Shown in pieces: positions 1 through 8,790 of a stretch of 24,824 bases of DNA. The stretch is taken from IMG/VR virus record IMGVR_UViG_3300004805_000032, positions 1-24,824 of that record; one strand, 5' to 3'. Below the pieces are notes generated by a model. That model had not been told where the DNA came from. It saw only the letters and a list, made by a program, of their open reading frames with translations, and ran no database searches. Within the stretch, counting starts at the first letter, position 1; every line of letters begins with the position of its first letter. The stretch is from a virus. A program made the position numbers and the translations under genes.

Positions 1-655
1 GGCTAGTAGCATATACAGCTGTTAAACTATTTGCTCCAGTTCCACCAGAGTTTCCATCACCGTCAGGCCCACCATCTCCGCCAAGGGAGACTGTTCCATT
101 TAAGCCATTTGAGCCTACCCCAGATGCTCCACTACCACCGCCACCACCCGCAGCTTGTGTTGATGAAAGAGTGCCATAACCTATACCTCCTCTACCTCCA
201 TCTCCTCCTGGACCACCAGCACCGCCGCCACCGCCTTTAGCGTATGTTGTAGACGCTGCTCCACCACTACCACCTGAATGATGTGGGCCTGTACCTATAC
301 AATTACTATAATTGCCACCAGCTCCCGCTACAGTAGCAGATGAAGCTTTACCGTAGTCTGCGGATATATAAGTAGTTGATACTCCATCATTTAAATAAGA
401 AGCTTCCCCACCAGTAGGACTTGTCCCTGGACTTCCTCCATTTCCTACATAAGCATTTAATACTACTCCTGGAGCCAATCCCGTACTAATAATGGAATAT
501 GCATATGCACCTGCACCTGACCCAGGCGCTTTACTCGCTGTTCTACTACCACCGCCACCACCAATAGCCTCAATAGATACTAAAGACCCAAAATCAACCG
601 GTACAGTAAATGTACTTGACCCTGGTGTAGTAATGAAGACGGTTTTGGTTGCCAT
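1..655 (-). CDS. Glycine-rich tail fibre/adhesin-like protein (C-terminus beyond window)
   Basis: The reading frame opens with ATG at 655 and is still open at the left edge, so only the first 218 codons are seen. The N-terminus (MATKTVFITTPGSSTFTVP, then SIEAIGGGGG) matches the usual opening of glycine-rich phage receptor-binding or tail proteins. The rest is dominated by Gly/Ser/Ala runs such as GGGGGAGGPGGDGG, expected to form extended polyglycine or beta-helical structure. It starts 3 nt after the stop of the preceding structural gene, so it is probably co-transcribed and translationally coupled. It probably acts at the virion surface in host recognition; that role is inferred from composition and position. 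It could instead be a head-surface adhesin. Confidence 0.75.
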   Translation of the reverse strand, partial: MATKTVFITTPGSSTFTVPVDFGSLVSIEAIGGGGGSRTASKAPGSGAGAYAYSIISTGLAPGVVLNAYVGNGGSPGTSPTGGEASYLNDGVSTTYISADYGKASSATVAGAGGNYSNCIGTGPHHSGGSGGAASTTYAKGGGGGAGGPGGDGGRGGIGYGTLSSTQAAGGGGGSGASGVGSNGLNGTVSLGGDGGPDGDGNSGGTGANSLTAVYATS

Positions 656-658
656 GTT

Positions 659-985
659 TTATGCAATACCTGCTTGTATGGTTGTTAGTGTGACTGTGCC
701 CGAGTTAGTAGATGAAGACGTTAAAATTCTAATTGCTGCTACAGGAAAAGCATAGTTACCATCAAGTGCAGCCGTTACTGGAGTACCTGAAGGTGTTGAT
801 GGGTGAAAAAACCATACTGGACTTGCTGTTGTCCAAGGGTTATCAAATGTGTGCTGAATAGAATAAGATACTGTACCTGTAACAGTTGCACCAAAGCCCA
901 CGTTAAACGGGCTAGTATCTAAGTTCATTGGGATAATGGTGCTTCCTGTAGAAGCTCCAGTTACCGTTACGATTTGTTGACGCAT
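659..985 (-). CDS. Small beta-rich structural protein, unknown
   Basis: A 108-residue protein rich in Thr, Ser, Gly and Val (for example VTGTVSYSIQHTFDN and SGTVTLTTIQAG), with no signal peptide or membrane segment. The composition is typical of small beta-sandwich virion proteins. An AAAGGA ribosome-binding site precedes the ATG. It lies between another beta-rich structural gene and the glycine-rich tail gene, and downstream of a hairpin terminator that may set its expression. I do not recognise a named family; a minor virion role is inferred from position only. Confidence 0.6.
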   Translation of the reverse strand: MRQQIVTVTGASTGSTIIPMNLDTSPFNVGFGATVTGTVSYSIQHTFDNPWTTASPVWFFHPSTPSGTPVTAALDGNYAFPVAAIRILTSSSTNSGTVTLTTIQAGIA

Positions 986-1005
986 AATTAATTTTCCTTT
1001 ATGTT

Positions 1006-1031
1006 AAAAAAGGGGCAGGAGATCCCGCCCC
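1006..1031 (-). terminator. Rho-independent terminator/attenuator
   Basis: Read on the minus strand, GGGGC and GCCCC arms (with further pairing inside the 10-nt loop) are followed at once by TTTTTT. It lies in the 53-nt gap after the 189-residue structural gene. Because the next gene has no visible promoter of its own, this is probably a partial terminator that lowers expression of the two genes beyond it. Confidence 0.7.
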
Positions 1032-1038
1032 AGATTAA

Positions 1039-1608
1039 TTATGAGTTTGTGTAACCTGAACCGTAAGCTATAGTTGATCCATCAACGTTACGTGGTACAT
1101 AAGACACAGAGAATGTTGCGTTAAATGTGCCAGTTAATGCTGATATTGTTGCTTGGCTGAATTGAAGTTCGGCATCTAAAGGGCCTACGTTAGCACAAAT
1201 AGCTGCACCCGCTGCTGTTGCAGCAAATGTTACATAAATAACGCCACCTGATGTAGTTGGTGTCAGTGTACCAATTGCTGTTGTGGTTACAGAACCATCT
1301 GTAGGAGATGTAATTAATGCGTTTACAGTAATTACGCCGCCAGTCAATGCTGATGGTGCTGTTGTTTCATATAAGTATATATCATGAATAATAGATCCAG
1401 CTGGAAGAATTAATGGTGCTGCTGTTGTTGTGCCAATATCACGAATTGGCAATACTACAGCGCCCGATGTTGTTGCAGTTACAGGAGTAACTAAAGTAGC
1501 GTCTTGTGAACACATTGCTGCGCCAGTGTTGTCTGGGGCAATAGTGCCATTGTTTGTTGGATTGTTACGTTTGAAAATACGAATTGGGCTAGTAAATGTT
1601 GATGACAT
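1039..1608 (-). CDS. Beta-rich structural/decoration-like protein
   Basis: A 189-residue protein almost wholly of Thr, Ala, Val, Gly, Ile and Ser, with few charged residues after the basic N-terminus (PIRIFKRNNPTNNG). This points to a secreted-like beta-sandwich virion protein. It begins a separate transcription unit: the strong terminator after the capsid gene and a copy of the late promoter-like element (1704-1735) both lie upstream. AAGGAATCA precedes the ATG. It may be a capsid decoration or tail-sheath-like surface protein. No family is recognised with certainty. Confidence 0.6.
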   Translation of the reverse strand: MSSTFTSPIRIFKRNNPTNNGTIAPDNTGAAMCSQDATLVTPVTATTSGAVVLPIRDIGTTTAAPLILPAGSIIHDIYLYETTAPSALTGGVITVNALITSPTDGSVTTTAIGTLTPTTSGGVIYVTFAATAAGAAICANVGPLDAELQFSQATISALTGTFNATFSVSYVPRNVDGSTIAYGSGYTNS

Positions 1609-1703
1609 GATTGATTCCTTATCTTAGTGGTTATCTTATATTGTCTCTAAGTCGTCGTACCGGGAAGTTTCGGTAGTCAATACAAGATGTATCTTCCTAT
1701 GTT

Positions 1704-1735
1704 TACTAATGCATAAATTACTAGAATACTGCCCT
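1704..1735 (-). promoter_or_regulatory. Late promoter-like element, copy 1
   Basis: Minus-strand AGGGC, 17 nt, then TGCATTAGTA. The identical spacing and near-identical boxes recur at 5665, 9327 and 12050, always in gaps of the minus-strand module. Here it lies just downstream of the capsid terminator and about 95 nt before the start of the 189-residue structural gene. TGCATTAGTA would be the -10 box and AGGGC the -35 box. The assignment as a promoter is inference from recurrence and position. Confidence 0.7.
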
Positions 1736-1736
1736 T

Positions 1737-1769
1737 AAAAAATAAAAAAGCCACCCAAAGGTGGCTTTT
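1737..1769 (-). terminator. Strong rho-independent terminator after the capsid gene
   Basis: Minus-strand AAAAGCCACC-TTTG-GGTGGC followed by TTTTTTATTTTTT: a six-bp GC stem extended by A-T pairs, a 4-nt loop and a long T tract. It lies 24 nt after the stop codon of the major capsid gene. It would also work weakly on the plus strand. Confidence 0.9.
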
Positions 1770-1792
1770 CTACATTAAGTTTCCTTAATTAA

Positions 1793-2710
1793 TTACAGAC
1801 CAGAAGTGCCGTAGATGTTACGAGCATCATGCCAACCTGTAGCATAACGTTCTGTAGCTTTATAGCGCATTGAGTCAGTCTCAAAGTCACCTTCCATAGA
1901 TTTCTCCATTGGGCGGCGCATTACTAACATCAAACCGTTTTCAGCGTCAGTTTGTACCCACCAAGCTTTGCTTGAGCTCAAACGTGTTACCACGTGTGTG
2001 CCTTTTGGTAACATGCCTGTTGATTTGATTGGGTTCAAATCGTTATCAGCTGTACCTGAACGCAACACAGATTTCAAGATAACTTCAGCTTGAAATTCTA
2101 GTGCTGGTGGAACAACCAATTGTTCTGCTTTAAGACGAATACGTTTACCGTTGTTGTCTACTGCAGAGCGGATTTGGATCAACATTTGTTCTACAGATGT
2201 TTGTGACAGTGAAGCCGCTGTAGATAGTTGGTTAGAGTAAGATGCACCGTTAGCAATCGGGTGAGCTGTGTTAATCAAAGTAACGCCATCACCACCTACG
2301 TAACCTGAAGTGAACGCGAAGTTCAACAAGTTAGCACATAGTGTTTCCTTAGTTTCAATCATAGATTGAGCTAAGTGTTTAGCGAATGTTGAACCGATAC
2401 GGATGTGATCACCATCTTCCATCAAAACTTTGGTCAAAGCGTAAGCCAAGCCATAGATTTGGTAGATGAAACGTGTGATATACAAAGTACCGCCTTGGTC
2501 GTAGCTTACTGGAGTGCCGTCAGGCATTGCAGGAGCTGCGTTCATACCAAATAACATTACTTCTTCGTGATAGTTACGTGGAATACCTTGGATCTGATCT
2601 ACAAACCCTTTCCACTCATCGTCGCGTTGTTCATAAACGCCATCAAAAACTTCGTTGATAATCGGTTCGACTACCGCACGAAAGTCTGTACTACGCATTG
2701 GAGTTGCCAT
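1793..2710 (-). CDS. Major capsid protein
   Basis: A 305-residue protein with the look of HK97-fold major capsid proteins. It has an N-terminal segment without a long leader (RSTDFRAVVEPIINEVFDG), an E-loop-like region around residues 60-80 (AMPDGTPVSYDQGGTLYITR), a helix with AKHLAQSMIETKETLCANLLNFAF (roughly 110-135) and a C-terminal part with RRPMEKSMEGDFETDSMRYKATERYATGW. It is followed by the strongest terminator in the window and has an AAAGGA site before the ATG, fitting very high expression. It sits downstream of the scaffold-like gene, in the classic portal-scaffold-capsid order. The short N-terminus and separate scaffold gene suggest no delta domain. Identification rests on length, motifs and context, not on a search. 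Confidence 0.85.
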   Translation of the reverse strand: MATPMRSTDFRAVVEPIINEVFDGVYEQRDDEWKGFVDQIQGIPRNYHEEVMLFGMNAAPAMPDGTPVSYDQGGTLYITRFIYQIYGLAYALTKVLMEDGDHIRIGSTFAKHLAQSMIETKETLCANLLNFAFTSGYVGGDGVTLINTAHPIANGASYSNQLSTAASLSQTSVEQMLIQIRSAVDNNGKRIRLKAEQLVVPPALEFQAEVILKSVLRSGTADNDLNPIKSTGMLPKGTHVVTRLSSSKAWWVQTDAENGLMLVMRRPMEKSMEGDFETDSMRYKATERYATGWHDARNIYGTSGL

Positions 2711-2729
2711 TGCTATTTCCTTTCGTTAA

Positions 2730-3404
2730 TTAGTTAACCGTTGCTGAAGGCGCACGGAATTGGTTATTACAGATTTCAACTTGAAGGATTGTGTATGTAT
2801 CACCCCAAGCATTTGTGTTACCTGCTGGGTATGCTACTTCACGACCTAAGCCAACGCAACGAACTTGACCTTGAACGCCTGATGCTACTGGAGTTGCAAG
2901 CAATGCTGTTGTTGAAAAACCAGCTCCGCCTGAACCAATTGCAGTACCATCTTGAACACGGTATCCTGTTGCTGTTTCAAAGTTAAATTCTGCACCGATG
3001 TTCAATGCTGAAACTGAACCGTTAACTTGCGCTTCATAAATAATACCTGGGTCTTGGAAGATCCAGAAAATGATTTGAGTAGATGCATCAAGTGTTGTTT
3101 TAGCAGCGTATTTAGCTACTGAACGACGACCGTCTGAGTTTGTGTATTCAACACCATCAAACACGCCATAAACTTTGCCTGATGCGCCAGCTTGAGCAGC
3201 TTGGATTAATTGGCCAGATGAGTTAAGCGCTACTGGTTGGTATTGATAAAATGATTGACCTGATGATAATCCATAGATAGCTGTAGAGCTAACTGTAGAG
3301 AAGTTACCATTAAATGTGTTAGATCCAGCAAATGGTACTGCGCGATCCAAACCACTTGGGTGGTAAGCCGGTTTCAGGCCAAAGGGTTGTAATGTCGTTG
3401 ACAT
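2730..3404 (-). CDS. Capsid-accessory/structural protein
   Basis: A 224-residue protein that opens with LQPFGLKPAYHPSGLDR, a conserved start I associate with phage head proteins next to the capsid gene. Most of it is beta-rich and Gly/Ser/Ala-rich, with a segment GVEYTNSDGRRSVAKYAAKTT near the middle. It lies 19 nt upstream of the capsid gene and shares its AAGGAA-type ribosome-binding site. A head decoration or minor capsid role is inferred from the neighbourhood. No catalytic motif is visible. Confidence 0.65.
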   Translation of the reverse strand: MSTTLQPFGLKPAYHPSGLDRAVPFAGSNTFNGNFSTVSSTAIYGLSSGQSFYQYQPVALNSSGQLIQAAQAGASGKVYGVFDGVEYTNSDGRRSVAKYAAKTTLDASTQIIFWIFQDPGIIYEAQVNGSVSALNIGAEFNFETATGYRVQDGTAIGSGGAGFSTTALLATPVASGVQGQVRCVGLGREVAYPAGNTNAWGDTYTILQVEICNNQFRAPSATVN

Positions 3405-3431
3405 ATTGTTTTTTCCTTTGTAATTAAGTTG

Positions 3432-3986
3432 TTATTGAAAACGAATATTTTTTGTCGCTTTGTTAGCTTCTCTTTCCATTTCCAAAATGCCACCTTCCAA
3501 TATAGATCTGCCGCCTTTGCGATCTTGAGCAGTGTCCCGAACTGAAGCCGTAATATTACGTTGGTGCTCTAGGGGATCTTCAAGATGAAGCATGCGCATC
3601 ACTTCTTGGTAAACGTCTTCTGGAATCTTAAAAAGAACCATTTCATTGCAACTAATACAGCCTTCAAACTTGCCCGAGCTCATCTTACCTAGTCCTTCAA
3701 AGCCTTTCCCTAATTCCGAAGCTTTAACTGGTTCATAACCCAACGCCATGCGTTTGTCGATACTGTCATATGAGTTGGTGGTACTCAACCAACACAAGTG
3801 CATCCCTGGCACTGTTCCTGCAGGAATGTCCGGCAGTGCACTATTCTGCCATTTGTCTCTAAACGCATCAAGGCGTTCACGACGTGCCACATCATCTGGA
3901 TCTGCAACCATAGAACGTTCAATTACTTCTTGTGCACGTTCGGCCATGCGATCATCTAAATCTCGTTTAATTCTTGTATTAGCCAT
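3432..3986 (-). CDS. Conserved-looking head-module protein, unknown
   Basis: A 184-residue soluble, mostly helical protein. Landmarks are an Arg/Asp-rich N-terminus (VADPDDVARRERLDAFRDKW), a central part with MHLCWLSTTNSYDSIDKRMALGYEPVK and a Cys pair in EGCISCNEM. The C-terminal Lys/Arg/Glu-rich helix is probably exposed. It starts 5 nt after the scaffold-like gene's stop, with AAAGGA overlapping that stop codon, so translation is likely coupled. Such proteins sit between scaffold and capsid in related phages. I infer a virion-assembly role but cannot name a function. Confidence 0.6.
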   Translation of the reverse strand: MANTRIKRDLDDRMAERAQEVIERSMVADPDDVARRERLDAFRDKWQNSALPDIPAGTVPGMHLCWLSTTNSYDSIDKRMALGYEPVKASELGKGFEGLGKMSSGKFEGCISCNEMVLFKIPEDVYQEVMRMLHLEDPLEHQRNITASVRDTAQDRKGGRSILEGGILEMEREANKATKNIRFQ

Positions 3987-3991
3987 TGTAA

Positions 3992-4972
3992 TTATCCTTT
4001 GTTAGCGCGGTCATACGATGCGTATGCGCGGATCATCTTGTTTCGTTTATCTGTATCATCCCAAGCGCCAGCGTCTTTAATCGCTTGAACACGATCACGA
4101 CTTAACGTGATAGTATTTGGCTTTGTGCTTACGGACGAATTAGCAACACGGCTTGAGGCTGTAGGGCCACCACGTCGTGCTGGATTACCACCTTTTGCTG
4201 TGTAGCGATGTGGTAAACGTGCAGATAATCGATTATCAAGTTCAGACCAATATTCAGGGTCTGCAGGATCCCAACCGTCGGAAACCAATTCTTGGTCAAT
4301 TACTTTTGCAATTCTACTATCTGTATCTCGAGCTTCCGGATCATACCAAGAATTACGACGAACCCATTTATTAGCATTTTGTTGAATTTCTCTAGCTACT
4401 GGATTTGGTACGTTTTCTTTTGGTCGTTTTGCCGCTTCGAGTTGGTTCTTTTTATAATGCTGGATTTGTTGAACGCGTTGTTTAGCATCTGTCAACTGTT
4501 CCAAATATTCTATTTGACCCGCCGCATCTCCTGTTTGAGCTGCTTGTAACATTTTCATTTTAGCGTACTCTACTCGAGTAACTTCATCTTCTAGCGTCTT
4601 ATCAATTTGTGCTAATTGATATGATGTTTGATTGTTTTCAATTTGTGCTAGTCGTTGAGCTAATTCTTCGTTACGACGTTCAAGGGATGTAATTTTATGT
4701 TTTGATGAAGATTCGCGCTGTTTAGATAACTCTTTTTTTAATCTGCGCTCTTCACGTCGGGCTTCCCGAATTTTTTCTCGATCTTCCTCAGACTCATTAG
4801 CATCTTTGGATTGGCCCTCATTATCTTCAAATTCTTCGTCTTCCTGTCCACCGTCATTATTTTCGGTATCTAGTTCTGAATCAAACTCTTCTTGAGCGCT
4901 TTCCTCAACCTTAGCTGAGACTGTACCATCATCATGTTCCTTAATAGGAACGTCTTTTTCGTTATCTGCCAT
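3992..4972 (-). CDS. Scaffolding-like protein
   Basis: A 326-residue protein with three zones: a highly acidic N-terminus (residues about 1-65, many Glu/Asp), a long charged coiled coil (about 65-190, with repeated KKELSKQRESS/LERRNEELAQRLAQIE-type heptads), and a basic C-terminus ending NKMIRAYASYDRANKG. Acidic, coiled-coil, basic-tail architecture just upstream of the capsid gene is typical of phage scaffolding proteins, whose basic C-terminus binds capsid subunits and which leave the prohead during maturation. No protease motif is visible. The role is inferred from architecture and gene order. Confidence 0.75.
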   Translation of the reverse strand: MADNEKDVPIKEHDDGTVSAKVEESAQEEFDSELDTENNDGGQEDEEFEDNEGQSKDANESEEDREKIREARREERRLKKELSKQRESSSKHKITSLERRNEELAQRLAQIENNQTSYQLAQIDKTLEDEVTRVEYAKMKMLQAAQTGDAAGQIEYLEQLTDAKQRVQQIQHYKKNQLEAAKRPKENVPNPVAREIQQNANKWVRRNSWYDPEARDTDSRIAKVIDQELVSDGWDPADPEYWSELDNRLSARLPHRYTAKGGNPARRGGPTASSRVANSSVSTKPNTITLSRDRVQAIKDAGAWDDTDKRNKMIRAYASYDRANKG

Positions 4973-4992
4973 TTTCTATCCTTTATACAAAG

Positions 4993-5436
4993 TTAATCAA
5001 CAAACGCTTTCATACGTTGTGCGTGCTCAAAAGATTTTACTTTAGAAATAATCTCTCGTGCTTGCAACGTAATGAACACAACCGGAGCGCCTTCATCACC
5101 CGCATCAACTACATAGCGATCACCGCCATATTTAATTGTGCGAACTAGGTCCCCCACCTGACACCAAGGTCCTTCGATCCATGGTGATAAATCTTCTAAG
5201 TTTTTGTATGCCAAGGGTCCAATTTGAATTACCTTAGCCACAGTCTCATTAAATTTAATGGTTTGCGTTGTCTCGTCTACTAGAATGATCCCACCTTTTG
5301 AGGTTGTTTTTTCGCGACGTAGTTGAACTAACACGCGATCGCCTAGCACTTCAATGCCCGGCTCAACACTAGGAAAACATTCTAACTCTGAACGTAAATC
5401 TGGCTCGTCCTTAGCCTTTAAATCGTATGCAGCCAT
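4993..5436 (-). CDS. GroES-like co-chaperonin
   Basis: A 147-residue protein with a Cpn10 domain from about residue 25. VLGDRVLVQLRREKTTSKGG corresponds to the GroES N-terminal strand and mobile loop; GGIIL (48-52) is the hydrophobic tripeptide region that docks on GroEL; then AKVIQIG and GDLVRTIKYGG follow the family pattern. The N-terminal 25 residues and the insertion after QIG (KNLEDLSPWIEGPW) are extra compared with the about 97-residue bacterial protein. By analogy with T4 gp31 and other phage co-chaperonins it probably works with host GroEL to fold the capsid protein, whose gene is in the same module. AAGGAG precedes the start. Confidence 0.88.
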   Translation of the reverse strand: MAAYDLKAKDEPDLRSELECFPSVEPGIEVLGDRVLVQLRREKTTSKGGIILVDETTQTIKFNETVAKVIQIGPLAYKNLEDLSPWIEGPWCQVGDLVRTIKYGGDRYVVDAGDEGAPVVFITLQAREIISKVKSFEHAQRMKAFVD

Positions 5437-5464
5437 TCGGCCTCACTCCTTGCACTATACAGTG

Positions 5465-5659
5465 CTAATATTGGTCTTCGTCATCCTCGGACAGTAGAGA
5501 TTCAATAATCCCAAGTGCCTCAGACACTCCTTCTTTTTTACCCACAAAACGTTGATATGTATCAAAGTTGTGGATATTCACTCCAGAGGCGATTGCCTCT
5601 GTTATGTCTTTGTCAGCGTTTTTCAAACGCTCAATTAATTCGGATACTAAGTCTTTCAT
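5465..5659 (-). CDS. Small acidic helical protein, unknown
   Basis: A 64-residue protein (starts MKDLVSELIERLKNADKDI, ends LLSEDDEDQY), probably all-helical. The ATG lies only about 6 nt after the -10-like box of late promoter copy 3 and has no Shine-Dalgarno sequence. If that promoter is real, the transcript would be leaderless. The function is unknown; it lies between the portal-side genes and the GroES-like gene. Confidence 0.6.
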   Translation of the reverse strand: MKDLVSELIERLKNADKDITEAIASGVNIHNFDTYQRFVGKKEGVSEALGIIESLLSEDDEDQY

Positions 5660-5664
5660 ATACG

Positions 5665-5696
5665 TACTAATACATACACTTAGAAAATTCCGCCCT
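5665..5696 (-). promoter_or_regulatory. Late promoter-like element, copy 3
   Basis: Minus-strand AGGGC(GGAA), exactly 17 nt, then TGTATTAGTA, one base different from the other copies. It lies immediately before the ATG at 5659. Copy 2 shares the extended AGGGCGGAA box. Confidence 0.7.
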
Positions 5697-5701
5697 AAAT
5701 G

Positions 5702-5911
5702 TTAATATTTTGATCCGAATTGTTCTTTTACGTTAGTATATGGACCTACTTTTTGACTTTTAGTTACTTTACCTTGCGCTTCGCCTTTTTTCCAATTGTT
5801 GTCACGGTGCGAGCCTGATGCGCCTTCTTCTACTTTTTGATCTGGTCCACCAGCGTATCCTGGAGTGCCTGTCATCTTATATGCTTTACGAAATCCTAGT
5901 TCTTTTTCCAT
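5702..5911 (-). CDS. Small basic protein downstream of portal, unknown
   Basis: A 69-residue Gly/Lys-rich, probably disordered protein (KMTGTPGYAGGPDQKVEEG ... SKY). It starts 2 nt after the portal stop codon, with GAGGAA overlapping the end of the portal gene, which indicates translational coupling. The gene ends just before promoter copy 3, so it closes the portal transcription unit. No family is recognised. Confidence 0.55.
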   Translation of the reverse strand: MEKELGFRKAYKMTGTPGYAGGPDQKVEEGASGSHRDNNWKKGEAQGKVTKSQKVGPYTNVKEQFGSKY

Positions 5912-5913
5912 AA

Positions 5914-8790
5914 TTATTCCTCTGTTGGTATTTGTTGTTGTTCCATTGCCATTTGTTGCTGTTGTTCCATTGCCGCTTGTTGCTGTTGTAATCCTGCTTG
6001 GTGTGATTGATCTTGCTGTTGAATATATGCTTCCATTTCGTGTTGACGTGCTTGTTGTTCTGCCTCTTGCATGTGTTGTGCTTGCATTTGAGCTTGTTGT
6101 GCTTGGAAATCAAACATTTTTTGTTGCACGTCTATGCCATGTTGACGTAAGTCTGCATCTGCCTCTTGTGTAGCCAATAACGCAGTTTGATCTTGCTCAT
6201 GCTGCAATGCCATTTGGTCGGCTGATAACCCAATTTGAGCGTTAATTTCAGCAATACGATCTTTAGTTGAGTTATTAAGGTCAGCCATAGCAATTTGAGT
6301 TGCATTTTGGTTAGCATCAAGTTTAACTTGCGTGTCATACTTAGTTTGCAAGTCTTGCATTTTTTGTTGCAGTTCAGCCACTTTAAGTTGATACTCTTGT
6401 TGTTTTTCTGCCACTTCTTGTTGCATTCTAGCTTGAGACTCTGCTGCTTTACGTTGAGTTTCAGCCATTTGAGTTTTTAACAACACTTGCGCGGTTGGAT
6501 CTGAATTCATTGCACTTTGCTGATGCGATTCTTGCATTTTTTGTACTTGTTGCGCCAATGCATTAATTTGTTGCATGTATTGTTGCATTGTATTTTGAGA
6601 ATCTTCAGCCACCATCTGCGATGCTAATGCAATTGCTTGTTGTGCTTCGATATCTAATGGTTTTTCTTCATGTAGGCTAAACTTATCTTCTCCTCCAGAA
6701 GCTTCTGCCACATAAGCACGCATAGATTGCAAGTAGTGCAAGGTCAAATGCTGTTTAATATGTTGCAATGCATTCGGTGCAAATGTCGGTCCAATGAGCG
6801 GACTTGCTCCGTATGCAGGGTTCTCTGCATACTCCAAATGAACTTTAATGTGTGCTAGGTGATCTTGATCTGGATACGCTGACGCTGGGCGTCCCATAGT
6901 CATTGCCACGTTTTCAAGCGCAGGATTTGATTCTGTTGCTCCTTGCGGATTTGGTAAAATCTCATCAATTGATGGAATTTTTAACTGTTTTAATACGCGA
7001 CTATACGTTGCACGCAGATCAAACATTCCCGGAGGTGCTGATGATGCCATTTGTAAAATGGCTTGATTTTGGGCTAGACGCTGTGTTTCTGAAAAAATAT
7101 TAGGGTCTGATACTGGGCGCACATCGTTGTTGTACGCAAAGTCACGAATTTCAATCTCTTCACCAGATTGGTTGTCCATCTCTTCTAGGTACCAATGGTT
7201 TAACCTAGAGATGATTGCTAAAGATTTAGCTTGGCTCCGATGTAGACGCGCATGAATGGCTGAAAATACTTTAGCACCTTGTTCAATCAATGCCTGTGTT
7301 GTACCAACCGGCATGTTATTATTGGCTTCACCAATTTTTTCTTCTGCCGTCGTTACTACACCTTTGGCCGCGTCAGTTAACCAACCTAAAAGATTAAATA
7401 GCACTGATGATGGCGGATTAAACGGCATAGGCATTGCAATCTTGCGAATGTCGTCAACGCCAGGGGCACCTTCAATTTCTACTACTTGCGTCGGTTCAAT
7501 TCGATCACTTTGTCCACCAATACGTCCGCCTTTAAGTTTGAGCATCGTTTGGCTGTTGTTAATGTGTGCTGCATCCATGAGTGATCTGAGTGCGCCAGTA
7601 AGCGCCGCAGAGAGTCCACCAATAAGATGTGGTAGGCCAATAGCATAAGCACCGCGCCAAGGAATAAATTTAAATTCAACATACCATTCCAATTTTATAA
7701 GTTTTTCATCGTTGGCTTCCCAGTTACGGTATAGTGCCAAAACATCACCGCTTGACTCATCAATAGTCATGATATACGGTGCACGTTTTCCCTCAGTGAT
7801 TGGGTCGTCTTTTAATCGAATAAAACAGGTAATTTCATAGATTCGACGTAATCCGTCAATATTTTTAGATGGTAGGTCTTTGCCTTCAATTTTGTTGTTG
7901 GCTTTCTCAGATCGCGTTTGGTCGTCCAATGACGCGTCTGATGTGTATGTGTCATCAAGGTCACGGTAAATGCCTTGTTCAATACGTTGTAAGTATGTGT
8001 CTTCCGTAATATCTTGAACTTCCGTTACACGAGATGTTGTGTAGAAGTTAGTAGATGAGTATGGTAGCAAAATATTATCAATTGGCACCCATTCACACGT
8101 TGGACGCTTTTGTTCTGAGTCGTAGCGCCATTTTAAAAACTGTGAGCCACCTAATGGTAGTTGAGTGAGCAATTGCTCCATCTCGTCGCGGTACTCAGGT
8201 ACTTGCTCTGATAATTGCCAATTAAGAAAGTTAACTTTGCGATCTGCGGTTGCTTCTTTAACTTTATTGGCTTCACCTTTGATGTTTGATTTAACAATAC
8301 CATCTGGTGGAAGTAGTTCACGAGCAGATGATGCAGCAAAATCAACGCAAGACTCTGCCATAACAGGGTGAACCACTTTAGATGCTCCATCAAATGTTGC
8401 ACCTCCAGGTGCGTCCTTACCTAAACCGGTACGGCGCAAGCCCTCTTCATATTGTTTGTCACGTTGTTCACGTGATTCGCGGTCAATATCAATGTACTCT
8501 AAGTACTCATCTGCAAGTGCAAATAGCGTGTCTTCATTTAAAGTTTCTGCTAAGTTTTCATAAAATTCTGGGTCTTTGGTAGGACCTTTTTTCTCTTGGT
8601 AGTTGACAATGACTGAGCCATCTTCCAATTCAATAACCTCTTGTTCAACATCTTCATGGTCCAAATCTAGCATTTCTGCTATTTGTTCGGTCTCTTCATC
8701 GTATTGCGTGGCTTTTTTAATTTCATCGTCTTGCTTGTCCAAAGACGCAAGATTTCCACCGAGTTGCAAAGGGATTGTTGGGTTTGCCAT
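5914..8790 (-). CDS. Portal protein with long Gln-rich C-terminal extension
   Basis: A 958-residue protein. After an acidic N-terminus, residues about 80-640 look like a podovirus-type portal: GDASKV-like FDGASKVVHPVMAE, then DFAASSARELLPPDG, TQLPLGGSQFLKWRY, VPIDNILLPYSSTNF, and a long helical crown region. Residues about 690-958 form a Gln/Ala/Met-rich coiled coil (repeats of QQQ, AQMQAQHMQEAEQQARQHE) that would project into the capsid or around the DNA channel. The portal is the dodecameric vertex that terminase docks on and DNA passes through. It begins 1 nt after the preceding stop codon and lies downstream of terminase, the normal order. The size is large compared with about 500-700 residues for many portals because of the tail. 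Confidence 0.85.
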   Translation of the reverse strand: MANPTIPLQLGGNLASLDKQDDEIKKATQYDEETEQIAEMLDLDHEDVEQEVIELEDGSVIVNYQEKKGPTKDPEFYENLAETLNEDTLFALADEYLEYIDIDRESREQRDKQYEEGLRRTGLGKDAPGGATFDGASKVVHPVMAESCVDFAASSARELLPPDGIVKSNIKGEANKVKEATADRKVNFLNWQLSEQVPEYRDEMEQLLTQLPLGGSQFLKWRYDSEQKRPTCEWVPIDNILLPYSSTNFYTTSRVTEVQDITEDTYLQRIEQGIYRDLDDTYTSDASLDDQTRSEKANNKIEGKDLPSKNIDGLRRIYEITCFIRLKDDPITEGKRAPYIMTIDESSGDVLALYRNWEANDEKLIKLEWYVEFKFIPWRGAYAIGLPHLIGGLSAALTGALRSLMDAAHINNSQTMLKLKGGRIGGQSDRIEPTQVVEIEGAPGVDDIRKIAMPMPFNPPSSVLFNLLGWLTDAAKGVVTTAEEKIGEANNNMPVGTTQALIEQGAKVFSAIHARLHRSQAKSLAIISRLNHWYLEEMDNQSGEEIEIRDFAYNNDVRPVSDPNIFSETQRLAQNQAILQMASSAPPGMFDLRATYSRVLKQLKIPSIDEILPNPQGATESNPALENVAMTMGRPASAYPDQDHLAHIKVHLEYAENPAYGASPLIGPTFAPNALQHIKQHLTLHYLQSMRAYVAEASGGEDKFSLHEEKPLDIEAQQAIALASQMVAEDSQNTMQQYMQQINALAQQVQKMQESHQQSAMNSDPTAQVLLKTQMAETQRKAAESQARMQQEVAEKQQEYQLKVAELQQKMQDLQTKYDTQVKLDANQNATQIAMADLNNSTKDRIAEINAQIGLSADQMALQHEQDQTALLATQEADADLRQHGIDVQQKMFDFQAQQAQMQAQHMQEAEQQARQHEMEAYIQQQDQSHQAGLQQQQAAMEQQQQMAMEQQQIPTEE

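Noticed and set aside
3257-3275. CTGATGA on the plus strand as a further hammerhead core
   Set aside because: Inside a structural gene, with no GAA partner and no complementary helices.
7256-7648. 130-codon plus-strand ORF inside the portal gene
   Set aside because: Antisense shadow of a well-supported coding frame, with no ribosome-binding site.
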